A stretch of 64,000 nucleotides of DNA from Pyricularia pennisetigena (lineage: Eukaryota; Ascomycota; Sordariomycetes; Magnaporthales; Pyriculariaceae). The stretch is taken from NCBI RefSeq assembly GCF_004337985.1, contig NC_043741.1:198747-262746 (forward strand). The letters run 5' to 3'. Under the pieces are notes generated by a model, which was given only the letters and a program-made list of their open reading frames with translations, was not told the DNA's origin and did no database searches. This document shows positions 20,549-32,599 of this stretch, piece after piece; within the stretch, counting starts at the first letter, position 1, and each line of letters opens with the position of its first letter. A program made the translations under genes and the position numbers.

Positions 20549-22416
20549 ATGGATTGGAACGATCTCAAAAGCACGGTGTCGAACCTGACATTGTACGATG
20601 TCAAGGCCGGCGTGCGCAAGGTCCAGAATGGTAAGGCTGCCACAACCAAGCCTGAGCCGTGCGAGACTATATGGTGTCTGAGGTCGCCATGCTAACGATT
20701 TACCGCCAGCTGTCATGAACTATACCGAGATGGAGTCGAAGGTATGTCCAACTTATGGGCACCCTGGGCGAACTATGTATTTATGGCAGACTGCTGACAG
20801 GCTTCTTGCAGGTCCGGGAAGCCACAAATAACGAACCATGGGGCGCATCCTCTTCTCTGATGCAAGAGATTGCAAACGGCACATTCAATTAGTACGTGCT
20901 GCTGCTACATATCCTGTCTCGGACTGCCTTATGATGGGGGCAACCTTCTTACGCAGACTTATCTAGCCAAACACTTAACGAAATCATGCCCATGATCTAC
21001 CGCCGCTTCACTGAAAAGACGGCAGAGGAATGGCGACAGATCTACAAGGCCCTCCAGCTTCTCGAGTTTCTCATCAAACACGGCTCTGAACGCGTCATCG
21101 ACGATGCCCGCTCACACCTCACGCTTTTGAAGATGCTGCGTCAGTTCCACTACATTGACCAGAATGGCAAGGACCAAGGGATCAACGTGCGGAACCGGGC
21201 GAAGGAGCTGGCCGAGCTGCTGGGTGATGTCGACCGCATACGAGCCGAGCGCAAAAAGGCCCGCGCAAACAAGGCCAAATACACCGGTGTCGAAGGTGGA
21301 TCAGGTGGCTTCTCGAGCGGCAGCGGCGGGCGTTTTGGCGGGTTTGGTAGCGAGTCTGGTGGCTATGGGGGGAGCAGCGCCAACTACGGTGGATATTCTG
21401 GTGGTGTTTACGGCGATGGCGGCGGGTTCGGAGGTCAGACAGACGACTGGCGTGGGGAGAGCAGCGGTGGTGGTGGCAGCAGCAGCCGTGCGGACAAGTT
21501 TGAGGAATACGACGAATTTGACGAGGGCGAGAAAAAGACTACTGCGTCGAGCAGCTCGGGTCGTGCCGGCGTCAAGCGAACCACTGGCGGGTCTTCTTCC
21601 GCACCTAAAAAGGCTGAGCCGCCAAAGAAGGAGCCCGAGGTCGACCTCTTCTCTTTTGACGAGCCGGAAACGACATCCATCTCGGCCCCAACCGTGGCGC
21701 CATCATCCAGCTCAGGCCTTGCCGCTTTGTCTTCCGCCAACGACGACGACGATGATTTTGATGACTTCCAGTCCGCCGCCCCAGTCAACAGTGGCGGGCA
21801 GCCCTTGGCGGCTCCATTGACGTCGAATGCCTCGAGCGCACAGTTTGCCGCACCCAAGCCTGTGTCGGCTCCTCAACAGGCCAACTTGGGCAACATGGTC
21901 GGCCTTTCCTCCATCTCGCCGACCCCTGCAGCTTCGGCCATCTCCCCGCCCCCCACCGCCAACTATTCTTCTCTTAGCACTCCCCTCGCAGCCACGCCCT
22001 CGGGACCGCCCAAGCCAACTGGTTACTCGGCCGCCCAGCCCAACTATTTTACATCGGTCCAGGCTGGCGCCAGCCAATCAACTCCGTCACTGCAATCACG
22101 GCAGTCTACCTCTTCCGTTGGCTTCGGTGCCTCGACACCCATGTCCTCAACCAGTGCATCGCTTGGGGCTCCCAAGCCCAATGCGGCGGCCAAGCCGGCG
22201 AGCGGCGATGCCTTTGGCTCCCTATGGTCGCAGGCTAGCATCGGTGTCAAGAAGTCGACGACGCCAAGCGCTGGACCGGCGATGGGTCAACTTGCCAAGG
22301 AAAAGAGCGCAGCCGGCATCTGGGGCGCGCCTGCCACTTCTGGCAGCTCGTCCGGGGCAAACAAGCCTGCCGGCGGAAGCTCCCAGGGCGGTGCTATGGG
22401 TGACCTCCTCGGCTGA
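20549..22416 (+). CDS. ENT3: ENTH-domain clathrin adaptor, Ent3/epsinR type
   Basis: CDS join(20549..20630, 20710..20741, 20812..20891, 20967..22416), 547 codons. Introns begin GTAAGG, GTATGT and GTACGT. The last one must use the TAG at 20964-20966 rather than the CAG at 20954-20956, because only this gives NGTFNYQTLNEIMPMIYRRF in frame. The ENTH domain spans about residues 15-150 (NYTEMESKVREATNNEPWG, IYKALQLLEFLIKHGSERV). After it come a Gly/Ser-rich stretch (about 170-250) and a disordered Ser/Pro/Ala tail. Acidic-Phe motifs (DEFDEG, DDDFDDFQSA, DLFSFDEP) fit gamma-ear/GGA binding, and no NPF or UIM motif is seen, favouring Ent3/Ent5/epsinR over Ent1/2. The expected role is PI-phosphate binding and trafficking between Golgi and endosomes. 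Confidence 0.9.
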
Positions 22417-23490
22417 GTGGCGGTCGGTGTTGTGGCCAGGACTGGACAGTGTCCCAGTGATCGGAACTGGCTCAATACTTTTATTGGTGATTGAAACGGT
22501 CTAGGTATATTTTCTGCGACTGCTGTAGCACATGCTTGGGTTTTCTTCATTACGCTGTTTAGAATTGGTTGATACTTCGTACCAGGCGTTTTGGCGCAAG
22601 AAAATGCTTCTTTGTCTTTTGCATATTCCTCGGAATCCTAATCGATTTCATGCCCTTGACACAACGCTGGATGCTAGAACCTTATCTATTCTTGGTGTTG
22701 ACCGCTCTACTTTCTTCCTCCTTTCTACTCCAACAAGTTCCAAAGGTCAAAAGGGCCCGCATAGATGGATGGATGTCTTGCCTCTGATGAACTGGAACGC
22801 TCTGCCAAGCGTGAGAATTGGTTCTTTCTCTTGATCTCGTCTTTGTTTCTCAGCTGCTCTCTGTCTTGAGTATTTCTCACCCGGGTTGGGGGCGGGTTTG
22901 CCAGCTTAATACCTTCCCAATTATCCCAGACCAAGTCGGACGATGGCGCTAATACCTTGGATTTGTCCTCGTCACTCTGGACGGCTGAGGAAGCATGCAT
23001 GTGTTACCATCATGACTACAAGAAGATATCCGCGACTGCACGATTTCTCACAACACCATCTACCTCCATCCACTCTAGCATGGAGTCACGAGTCAGGGGT
23101 TCCGATTCTGCCTAGCAACAATGGAGACAATCGCCGACGAAGCGTTCGCACAGTGACAGAGTGCAAGGATGGACGTCGATATCAAAAGATGTCGACCCAT
23201 CTGACCAGGATCCTGGTGATACTTTTGCAGCACATTGATGGAATGGATGACGGACCTGGAAATCTCGCAATTGTGCCCCGCAATTATCAAAGATGCGGTC
23301 AAGAATAACAAGGAGGGCATCAAGAGCAACCACATCCGGTCATTGCACCATTTGCCTCAAAAGCTTAGGCGGCCCTGTGACAACAGGAAGGAGTTCTTAC
23401 GGGGGCATTCGATATCTGTCTCGCAATATACGCCACTAAACCATCTTCGTACATATTGATGCTTGGAATCGACGCAATTCATCAACATCC
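22417..23490. other. Intergenic, ENTH 3' region to tRNA
   Basis: Short overlapping ORFs only, none with recognisable motifs. Ends directly at the tRNA-Thr gene. Confidence 0.45.
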
Positions 23491-23580
23491 GCCCTTATGG
23501 CTCAGTGGTAGAGCGCATCACTAGTAAGGTGAAATTCCCGCATTATGATGAGGTCCTAGGTTCGATCCCTGGTGAGGGCA
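23491..23580 (+). tRNA. tRNA-Thr(AGT) with 18-nt intron
   Basis: The cloverleaf is complete. The acceptor stem pairs GCCCTTA with TGAGGGC, the D-arm is GCTC-AGTGGTA-GAGC, the anticodon stem pairs CATCA with TGATG, and the T-arm is CTAGG-TTCGATC-CCTGG with discriminator A. The anticodon loop is CTAGTA/A with anticodon AGT at 23523-23525. The intron (23527-23544) sits between positions 37 and 38, the normal nuclear site. A and B box sequences are intact, and CCA is not encoded. Confidence 0.96.
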
Positions 23581-25666
23581 TTGGAATTATCTTGCGTGGT
23601 CCAGACATAAACTCGGTTCTGCATGATTTTCATTTTTAGGTCTCGTCGACTATTTGTTTTGTTTTTCGTACATCATGCTTAAATTTTGCTGATTTTTTTG
23701 GTGTCGCGCATGAAGGATCTCGACGAGCAAAATTCTCAAAAGAGCTACGTAGTATCGACCCCACCAAGGTGGTGTCAGGTTGCTTAACGGCTTTTATCAG
23801 CACTGGCTACGGCCAATGTCGGAAAATTTGGCTGGTTAAAAATAGTGTAGAACCCCTTTGTCCAACTTATGTATCTTTTTTGCGATCTGGTTAGGTAGTT
23901 TCGGACAAAGACGGCACTCAGACCTACAGGAATCTCAGTATGCATTATGAGTGTCCAGCGTCGGCCACGCCCTCCATGGGAATAAGTCGAACAGTACAAG
24001 TACAGGCTCAGAGGGCTCGGGACAGTCCTAGGGGTATGTCACTCTTGTCTTGTTGGGGTGTTGATGTTGAGTGCTCGGACTTGGAACCGGTCACTGTCAA
24101 GTTCAAAATTCCGAGATGTCATGGCGAGGTCGGCGTAACATCCCTAAGTGTTCCCCACTCTGGCTTATTCGAAGAGGAAGAACTGGGTGATTCCTCTCGC
24201 ATCGTGCAATGCGGTAAGCACTGGCCCGTAGACTGCGTACCTGTGTCAATATGAGGACCAGCTTCACGACGATAGGTACGTTGCAAAGAGGTGCAACGAT
24301 GAGCCCATACCTATCCAGTCGCACGGCTGAGTCCAGCCAGGCAAAGCTGCCTTTGCTAGCCATCCATATGATCCATCAGGGTTCAGCCAGGATATTGAAA
24401 GCGCTCAGCTTCCTGAGCAATACCCTTACCCAAAAATCCCGCCATGTGTATGGATTTGTTTTATGAGGTAGGAAATGAGGTAGGCCGAGTATTGGGCGGC
24501 CAGGTAGTTGCAGCTTTTGTAGTACTCGCACTGCCGACGCGAGCTGTTTCAAGCCAATGAGACCTTCAGCTCTGGCGGATGCGAACACCAATACTTTCGT
24601 TGCTTATTTTCTGGCAGCAGCAGCTGAAATAGCATTTTGTTTTAATTCTTTCAGACAAAAAAGTCGTGTTTTCTAAACGTCACATATGGCCTATTTTTCT
24701 GTGGGCAGTCAACATTATAACTTATAAGTTATAACTACCGTGTTTTAGGGTCGCCTAAAGGTTATGCCGGCCATAGAGTGGCTAAGCTGTTGGATCCGGC
24801 CGTACCCGCGTCGGATGTTTAGCCGCCGAGGAGCTCGCAAAGACTTTGACTGACGTCAGTGACCTCTACTGTCTCGGTAGTGAATAAGCAGCTTGTCAAG
24901 TCACCTGAAACTCATCCTGCTTGCTTGAGATGGTGTCATTCCTCACCCTCTCTTATCATCTTTTGGCGAACATTTTTGAAATCAACCCCTTTTGCCGTTG
25001 AACGAAATCTTGTTAACTCCCCCAACTTTGATGCTTCAATGAGCTACAGGTGAAGCATGAAATGAATGTTTGCTCCTTTTGTCCATCCGAGGACCTCATT
25101 TATGTTCGCGTGAGCCCTCAATGCCAAATTTATGACGTCGAACAATTTGAGTAAAACAATTTGGCAGACTGTCTTCTCTAGTGACAAGGGCCTCCCTACA
25201 AGGTGAAAGACATGACCTGACGACCGATATTGCACTGTTTCTTCATGACGAGACGTTGCCAATAGAATATTCAGAGTGTATATGAGTTAATTTGGAGGCA
25301 GCTGATATTGCTTCTGTTGCGATCATATGAGCCTCAATAATCAAAGTGTAGCTCTCCCGCAGATATACCACGCGTTTGCGAATGAAAGCAAGCATTTCGA
25401 ATTTTCAGGTCATGAACATATCCCTGATGTGCTTTCGACAAAGAAGACATCCCTTTGGACAGATGTGAATACGACGTCACGAACCGCAGATTAGATAAAT
25501 ATGTCTCTGGCCGTCTGCAACCATCTGGTGGAGAGCTCTCTTTTTCGCAGCCTCAAGATCTGTACTAAATCTGCTGCAGCCATCGGGTCTATCAAAGGCT
25601 GATGATCCTGCCCTCAGAGCCACGCGCAATCAGCTTGCTCAGCAGCCACAAAACAAGCCAAACAAC
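23581..25666. other. Intergenic, no gene identified
   Basis: About 2.1 kb with only short frames lacking motifs. Around 24640-24780 it is AT-rich. The last few hundred bases are presumably the promoter of subtilase 2. Confidence 0.45.
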
Positions 25667-26821
25667 ATGCGCATCACGGCAGCGTTCCTCTCCATCCTCC
25701 CCCTCGTTCTCAGCGCCCGCCTCCTCAAGGCCCGAGGCGGCACCCCTCTCAACTCGTACATCGTGGTGCTCAAGGAGACATACAATGGCGGCGAGGTGAC
25801 CATATCTGACGTGGAGGAGGGGCTGGGCGACGTCAACAAGACGCAGACTTACACGAGCGCCGTCGGCTTCAGGGGGTTTGCGGCGACGCTCAACGCCACG
25901 CAACTCGACGCGCTCAAGTCCTCGCCCAAGGTCGACTACATCGAGGAGGACGCCATGGTGCGCATCAGCGGGTTCGTGACGTCTCAGACGGGCGCCGACT
26001 GGGGCCTCGCCCGCATGTCGAGCCGCACGTCCAACGGCACCACGTACAAGTACGACTCGACGGCCGGGGCCGGCACGTGCGCCTACGTCATCGACACGGG
26101 CATCATGGTCGGGCACTCGGAGTTCGAGGGCCGCGCGACCTGGGCGGGCAACTTTGTCGACAAGAACGACACGGACGGCAACGGGCACGGCACGCACGTC
26201 GCCGGCACCATAGGCGGTGTGACGTACGGCGTGGCCAAACAGACAAGGTTGTTCGCGGTCAAGGTGCTGGATTCGTCGGGTAGCGGGACCAACTCCATGA
26301 TCATCGCGGGCATGAACTTTGTGGTGCAGGACGCGCCCAAGCGCAACTGCTCCAATGGGGTCGTGGTCAACATGTCGCTGGGCGGGGAGCGGTCGACGGC
26401 CGTCAACTCGGCGGCGCGCGCCGTGGTGCAGGCCGGCTACTTTCTCGCCGTCGCGGCGGGCAACGAGTCCAACGACACCAAGCTGTACTCGCCGTCGTCC
26501 GAGGAGAGCGCGTGCGCCGTGGGCGCCACGACGCGCAACGACTCCATGGCCTCGTACAGTAACTTTGGCGCCAGCGTGGCGCTGTTCGCGCCGGGCAGCG
26601 ACATAAAGTCGGCGTGGAACGACGGCAAGACCAAGAGCATCTCGGGGACCAGCATGGCGTCGCCGCACGTCGCAGGCCTGGGCGCGTACCTGATGGGTGT
26701 GCGTGGGCCTATGAGCGGCTCTGCCGTGTGCGATCTGGTCAAGAAGTCGGCCCTTCTGGGTAAGGTTTCGGGGCTGCCGAATGGCACAGTCAACAGGCTT
26801 GCTTATAATGGTGCTGCTTAA
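25667..26821 (+). CDS. Proteinase K-like secreted subtilase
   Basis: An intronless ORF of 384 codons. Residues 1-16 are a signal peptide (MRITAAFLSILPLVLSA). A short I9 propeptide (about 25-100) follows, with SYIVVLKETY and GFRGFAATLNATQLDALKSSPKVDYIEED. The peptidase S8 domain has the proteinase K pattern: Asp143 in CAYVIDTGI, His174 in GNGHGTHVAGTIGG, the oxyanion Asn in AAGNESND, and Ser329 in SGTSMASPHVAGLGAYL. Several NxS/T sequons are present. Length is typical of the K family (alkaline protease, Pr1-like). The substrate is extracellular protein. It belongs to a different subfamily from the larger subtilase at 12651, so the two are not tandem copies. Confidence 0.93.
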   Translation: MRITAAFLSILPLVLSARLLKARGGTPLNSYIVVLKETYNGGEVTISDVEEGLGDVNKTQTYTSAVGFRGFAATLNATQLDALKSSPKVDYIEEDAMVRISGFVTSQTGADWGLARMSSRTSNGTTYKYDSTAGAGTCAYVIDTGIMVGHSEFEGRATWAGNFVDKNDTDGNGHGTHVAGTIGGVTYGVAKQTRLFAVKVLDSSGSGTNSMIIAGMNFVVQDAPKRNCSNGVVVNMSLGGERSTAVNSAARAVVQAGYFLAVAAGNESNDTKLYSPSSEESACAVGATTRNDSMASYSNFGASVALFAPGSDIKSAWNDGKTKSISGTSMASPHVAGLGAYLMGVRGPMSGSAVCDLVKKSALLGKVSGLPNGTVNRLAYNGAA

Positions 26822-27220
26822 GGCCCGATGGGGTGAAATGGGGGTCTGGGCTTGTGGGTCGACCCGGTCGAGTTGGAGGAGTGAACATAGAGCGGTTCTA
26901 TTCACATGAAATATTTTCTGTAGCATTCATTATTAGCAGCTATATAGTTTTTAACACTTTCTTCTGCCTCAGTGCCATTAGTGCATTCCATGACAGCTAT
27001 TTACTTTGGTTTATTCGGAGGAAATGACCAACTGCGTGCTGTTGACCACTTACCAAGAGTGCATAACAAACGTGATGCTCGTTATATCAGGACCTTGAAG
27101 CTTCAGTTTCAGTCTTTCTCATGTGAAACATCATCGTTTCCCCGATACTTCCGACATCCCCGACAAATAAGACCAAGTCACACACACAGAAGTCTACATC
27201 AAGCACAACCCGCCGCAAAC
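26822..27220. other. Subtilase 2 3' region and promoter of small MGC ORF
   Basis: AT-rich, no gene seen. The final 60 nt (CACACACAGAAG... to CCGCAAAC) look like a fungal 5' leader before the ATG at 27221. Confidence 0.4.
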
Positions 27221-27418
27221 ATGGGATGCTTCAACAGTGCACCGAGCGGGAGACGCCACAACAACCGTCGTGGCTCCATCGAACTTGAACGGCGACACAA
27301 CAGGGAGCCGGAGGTCCCGTTCAACTGGGAAAGGTCGTGGAGAAGCGATCAGAATCCATCAGGCAGGAGTCGGCGAGGTCAGGGGCATCGAGAAACTGGC
27401 GGGAGGAGGAGAGGCTGA
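27221..27418 (+). CDS. Small basic protein with MGC acylation start
   Basis: A 65-codon ORF starting MGCFNSAPSG. Gly2 with Ser6 fits the N-myristoylation pattern MGxxxS, and Cys3 is where palmitoylation would follow. The rest is rich in Arg and polar residues (RRHNNRRGS, GRSRRGQG) with no fold I recognise. The ATG context CAAACATGG is good. It lies about 420 nt upstream of the NLR gene on the same strand. It may be a real small membrane-anchored protein or a chance ORF; conservation is needed to decide. A second MGC-start ORF is at 44355-44603. Confidence 0.4.
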   Translation: MGCFNSAPSGRRHNNRRGSIELERRHNREPEVPFNWERSWRSDQNPSGRSRRGQGHRETGGRRRG

Positions 27419-27835
27419 CATTGTGATGATTGGGCCATATTCACACCAAGCTCGTTAAGTCAATGAGGAAAATGTAGAATGAAAACAAGCACCAGGATCC
27501 AAATATTGCACTCCTCATCACAAGTTTCCGTGCTGGTGGCGAAGTCCGAAGGCAGGAAAGCGCGTAAGTCTTTCTTTCCTGAACCAATTTGCAAATCGTT
27601 TCTCGTACGTAGATTGGCCAGTTCTTGTGCAAAGCCGAGGAAAGTACAATACAGCTTCGTTGACAGTGTTGGAAGGAGCGGTGGTGTTGCATGGGAGGCC
27701 ATCTGCAGGAGCCCCTCACTTAATAGCCTGTGTACGAGTTCCCTGACCCCTTCGTATGTGGCTTTGCGTCATGGCCGACGTTCTATGTCATGTGCTCCAT
27801 GTCCCATCACTGCTTGATCAAGTGGTTAGGCTGCC
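27419..27835. other. Region upstream of NLR gene
   Basis: No clear gene. A 113-codon forward frame at 27479-27817 has no motifs. An ATG at 27772 (MADVLCHV...) stops after 18 codons and could be a uORF or part of a decayed NLR N-terminus. Confidence 0.35.
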
Positions 27836-30800
27836 ATGAAAACGACTCTGGTAGCCATCAAAGTCTACAAATATGGCACACTAGACGACCTAGAAGGCCA
27901 TGAGCAGGACGCAGAGACTCTCCGCAGTATTTCTGTCGAGATCGAAACGATATGCAGCAGCGCTGCGCCTCGCAGGCCCTCCAAGTTGGACAGCGAACTG
28001 CTGAAAACGGCGTCGAAATGTAGAGATGTTCAACGCGACATCAGAGCTCAGATGGCCTTTTTGATGAAGAATGCAAAGAAAGGGAGCATGTGAGCCGCGG
28101 TCCTGGTCTCGGTCAAGACCACACGCCGGAAGAAGCTGGAGGAGCTGCTCAAGGAGTTGCGCAAAGTTGAGGATCGGATGCGCACCAGCCTTTTGGCAGC
28201 AACCTTGTTTGTGATACCCCAAAGATTCCCCTGGAGACTATTGTCGCGACCCCTAGCCTAAACTGCTGATTTATGAATGCTGATTTTTTTCCTCGAATTC
28301 TAGTGAAGCCGTGCATGCTGCAGATGTGCAGCTCAAGGATATCAAGGAGAACCTCCGCACTTTCTTTGTCAAATACGAAAATGGCGAGCGAGACATCAAC
28401 AGGCTTGTCTCTCAAGTTTCCACTAGTGTCTCCGATGAAGCCTCGAAAACCAGGGCACATACCACTGCACAAAATGAAAAAGCCAGCAAAATCGTCTCGC
28501 GGCATGTAACTTCAGAGATGACTGGCAACCGGGAATTCTTGGCAAGGCAAATCGGGACTGGTACCTCAACAGTCTTGCACGGCATCGATAGTCTCAAAGT
28601 CGAGTCAGCTCAGACGGTTGTGAGAGAACGCTTCCTCGCCAGTCTTCAATTCGAGCGAATGAACGAAAGATGGAGCCAACTGCGAGGAGCTGAACACCCC
28701 AAGACTCTTGCCTGGGTGATGAAGACAGAACAGCCCGAGGGTTCCCCAGTGTCATGGGATGTTTTCCCCCGTTGGTTGCAGTCCTCGGACCCTATCTACT
28801 GGATAAGTGGCAAGCCCGGAGCGGGCAAAAGCAACCTTATCAGCTACATACTGACCAAGGACGAAACCATTGAGAACCTTAGAGTCTGGCGGCATGGTAT
28901 CATAATTCTCCACTATTTTTTCTGGCGCCCAGGGACACCAATGCAGCAGAACAGTAAAGGGCTGCTATGCTCACTGGCCAACCAGATTCTCGAGTCTGAT
29001 TCCAGCGCCCTGGGTCTTGTGATACAATCCAAAAGCTATGTGGGGAAGAAATCCCACACTGATTGGTCCAGATCAGAATTGAGATCTCTGTGCTTGGAGC
29101 TTTTCGCCAATTCTACAGTATCATTCTGTGTCTTTCTCGATGGGCTTGACGAGCTAAACTCCAGCGAGCACTTTTGCGATCTCTGGAAACTGGTACAGGA
29201 CATGCAAGCGGCAGCCTCGGACCGGCTTAAATTTTGCTTGTCCTCGCGCCCCGAGCCTGAGATACGGAGTTATCTGGGCCAGTTTCCTGGGCTCAAAGTG
29301 CACGAACTTAACCGACGGGACCTTTTGCAATTTGCAGCAACTCAGCTCGAGGACAAGCTTTTTACCTATCTCGACCGGGACCATCGACGCTCGACCTCCA
29401 ACAATCCAGATTGCGGAAAATTGGCACGTAGAGGCGAAATCAAATCTGAGCTGGAACGACGGCTCGTCGATCACGCCGAGGGAGTTTTTCTCTGGCTCTG
29501 CCTTGCCGTCCGCAGGGTGAAACAGAGCCTGACGAATCGACGCAGCATTTCGGAGATACGGCAAGAAATTAAATTTATGCCAGATAAGATCGAAGACATG
29601 TACAGGCAAATGTGGTCGAAACTTGCGAAAGACAAGCTTGATCCTCGGCCGGCGCGGGCAGCCCTTTACTTCAAGATATGCATGGTTGATATGATGAACC
29701 CTGACCTTCATTTCCTCAATACACTGCTCATTGCGTTGAGCTCGACTGATTGTAAACTTTATCAGACTGATTGCGAAGACAGTCTTAGCAATCAATTGGA
29801 GTCTTTGCTCGGAACATGCAGGCTTATCGAAGACAATATTGAGCATGAATGCCTGGGTTTCATACACAGGCTTGAGACTGAGCAGAGAGCAGGGATGAAA
29901 GTGATAGGGAGAAAAATGACAGGGAAAGAAGGGCATTACATATCGACATTTCGGCCTGTGGAGTTAACATGGGAGGGGGACACCCATGAGGGCTTCAGTC
30001 AGCTCACCAGATACGCAAAGGATCGAATGGTCTTTCGCTTCGTTCATCGAAGTGTTTACGATTTCCTGACGGATACCGAGGAAGGAAAAATGCTCTTGGG
30101 CCGCTGTCCGTTGTCGTTGGAGGAAATAAAAGTCAAGCTCATTGAGGGGAAGCAAGCAACTGTTCAACTATTTGGCACGCCCAATGTGCGCCTGTTGGGC
30201 GAGAAGCCAGATGACTGCAAGCGGTGGGACGAAACGCAGGGTAATGCCTGGGCCTATTATTCAATTGAAATGGAAATTGTCCGCTCGTGGACTCTTTTTT
30301 CCAGCGCACACTGGACCCGATTGGCGTCTCAGTGGGAAAAGCTCTTCGCGTCAGGGAAGATAATGAGCAGATTGGGGGTTTGGAAGTTGTCGTCCTCGAG
30401 CCCTATAACTTGGACTCCAGAAAATCAATATTGGCATGAATACTTTCTCCTTTTGGCTTCTCATTACTTCCCCAAATACGTCATCGCCCAGCTTAACACG
30501 AGGCATTTTTCGCAAGGGCAGATCGGTCGATTGCTGATTTGCACCCTTTGCCGTCGTATAACCCTGCGCAACAATACTGTCGATCCCATAGAGCTTTTAG
30601 AAGCATTGGCCGGCAGGTTCGAGCACTGGGCCGATAGAATCGTCATGATCCGACTGGGGAAGTGGCCACAGGAAGAGGGCCTGTTTCGGGCGGGCATATT
30701 CTCAATGGGTACACCGCTATCAGTACCATTTGGTCACATGCTCGATAATTGTAACGTTTACTACAAAGAAATGGGTGGCCATGGTCGCTCTCACGTTCGC

Positions 30801-31466
30801 ACCGACTGGGAACTGTGGCTCGATCACATCCAATGCTACATCGATAGGGGATGTTCCATGTCTGAGGAGATGCTGCTATGGATTGGGTTGACGCGTAATG
30901 AAAGTCGCCTACCACAAAACATATTCCTGAGAACATATGAGCATGACGACGATCCAGTGTCCAAGTATCAGCAGATGGCGCTATGTGTGCTTAACCTTCC
31001 GATAGCATTGTTGCTACAAGATACTCTCGAAGCACTCGAATGCTGCGAACATACCTCCTGGGTCAAGAACCTGCCCGCGTTTCAGCCACTTAAGGAAGCA
31101 GCAATCGCCCAAAGGAGCATGAAAAGCGAGCAAAACGCAGCGAAGACTTTGGGCAAGCCTCTGGTGCTCGTCAGTACGAGAATCCGCGAGATACAAGGGA
31201 CAGGAAGGATAGTGTTTGATGACATGCACAGATGGAAAGAGCGCACCTATACCGAGATCACAAACACAAATGACCAAGCGAGTGTCAGGGAAGCCATCTC
31301 GGGCTTCGTGAAAAACCCCGGTGAACTTTTTACTACAGCCGGTTCTCAAAAGCTCATCGATCACTTGGCTGACGTCTATGGGCGCTGCGATGAGACGCCC
31401 AGGCCTCTGGAGAAGTCCCTCATTGAAGCTGGCTATTTACGGGTCGGTTTAGCCGGCCTCGACTAG
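27836..31466 (+). pseudogene. NACHT NLR (STAND) gene with a nonsense codon
   Basis: Exon 1 is 27836-28206. The intron 28207-28303 has a GTTTGT donor and TTCTAG acceptor. Exon 2 is 28304-31466. The splice joins LLAAT to F-EAVHAADVQLKDIKE in frame, about 1177 codons in all. Exon 1 matches the helical N-terminal domain of fungal STAND proteins but has an in-frame TGA at 28091-28093 (codon 86). Exon 2 carries the HPKTLAWV linker, Walker A GKPGAGKS (about 28815-28838), Walker B VFLDGLDEL (about 29130-29156), the SSRPEPEI sensor motif and the winged-helix-like FVHRSVYDFL. The roughly 600-residue C-terminal part has no ANK, WD or TPR repeats and resembles the DUF7791-type end of fungal NACHT proteins. 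Such proteins act in heterokaryon incompatibility or immune-like responses. The stop suggests a null allele, or translation from a downstream ATG. Confidence 0.8.
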
Positions 31467-32599
31467 CTATGAATTGGACCTTGGTGTCGGTGCAACACCC
31501 ATGATTAGAACGATCTTGCTGTGGTTTTTTTCTTTTCTTTCCATTTTTTTTTCTCTTGCCATGCTGTATCCATCCAAATTACTACATGATTTTGTTTTCA
31601 TCCTGGTCATGTATCAACAGGGACGACATAGGAATGATATAAGGTTGCGCTTATGCTTTGTGAAAGGTTGACGCGCTATTAATGCTGAGAACTCTATCAT
31701 CGGAAACCATAAAAAAAAAAAAAAAAAGGATGTTCTTTCACTAGCCGACGAGCCATCGCGTCTTAGCTCGTCACGTGTTTTCATCAATGAGCCTGTTATG
31801 ACTCGCCAGATAGTCAGATCACAGCCAGGACTATTTGACCATCAGATCCTCGTTTGCCTGAGAAGTGTCTGGAGGCGTCACGACATGTGTCTGAGAGATG
31901 GGCAAAGTGATTACGCAAACAGAAGGGGGCTTGGGCATTGGAGTGGAGATCAGCAACTGGCGTCTGCCAAATGCGAAACGTGCATCAACTTTGTCTGTTC
32001 TATATTTGCGGGACGTGGGGGTAAAAATAGGCTCTTGGGCGGCCAGGTCTTAGCAACTTAAAGCTAAATCCAAAAAAAAGAAAAAAGTTATGGAGAAAAT
32101 ACGACAATCAAGAAAAGCACCCCCCCACCAAGGGTTAATATTGGCTGAGACCCTGTGTCAGTCTTCATGCTTTGTCGCGTTGCAGCTCATTCTTGGGATT
32201 GATCTGCCATGAGTACGAGGGTTTCCCTCAAGCAGCCCATCCCTGAAGACGATTTGGCTAGGTTACCTCTGTATTGGTCTGTAGCATCGAAAGCATCGTA
32301 AAAATATTTAAGTATGTACATTGCCAAGTGAGTCTTGGGGAATTTACTTTTTCTTGATCATATCACCATCTCACTCTTTACGACTTTACACTTTGTTCAA
32401 AAACTATTATTTATTTTATTTTTTCTCTCTAGATTTCCTGGACCCATTTAGTTCGGCAAGGAGAAACCCAACTATTGTCACAAATTCTCATCTTTATTCT
32501 TGTCAACCGACAACGGATTCAATACTTTACGACCCGGCCTTTTTATACCTTGGCAACTACTATTACCAAATATTTAGTATCAACAATTTACGATTCACA
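31467..32599. other. Intergenic, NLR 3' region to repetitive secreted protein
   Basis: AT-rich, with A-runs at about 31711-31727 and poly-pyrimidine/poly-purine runs. A TATTTAAGTATG-like core promoter candidate is at about 32303. The long leader 32321-32599 is in frame with the next gene but lacks any coding character. Confidence 0.45.
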
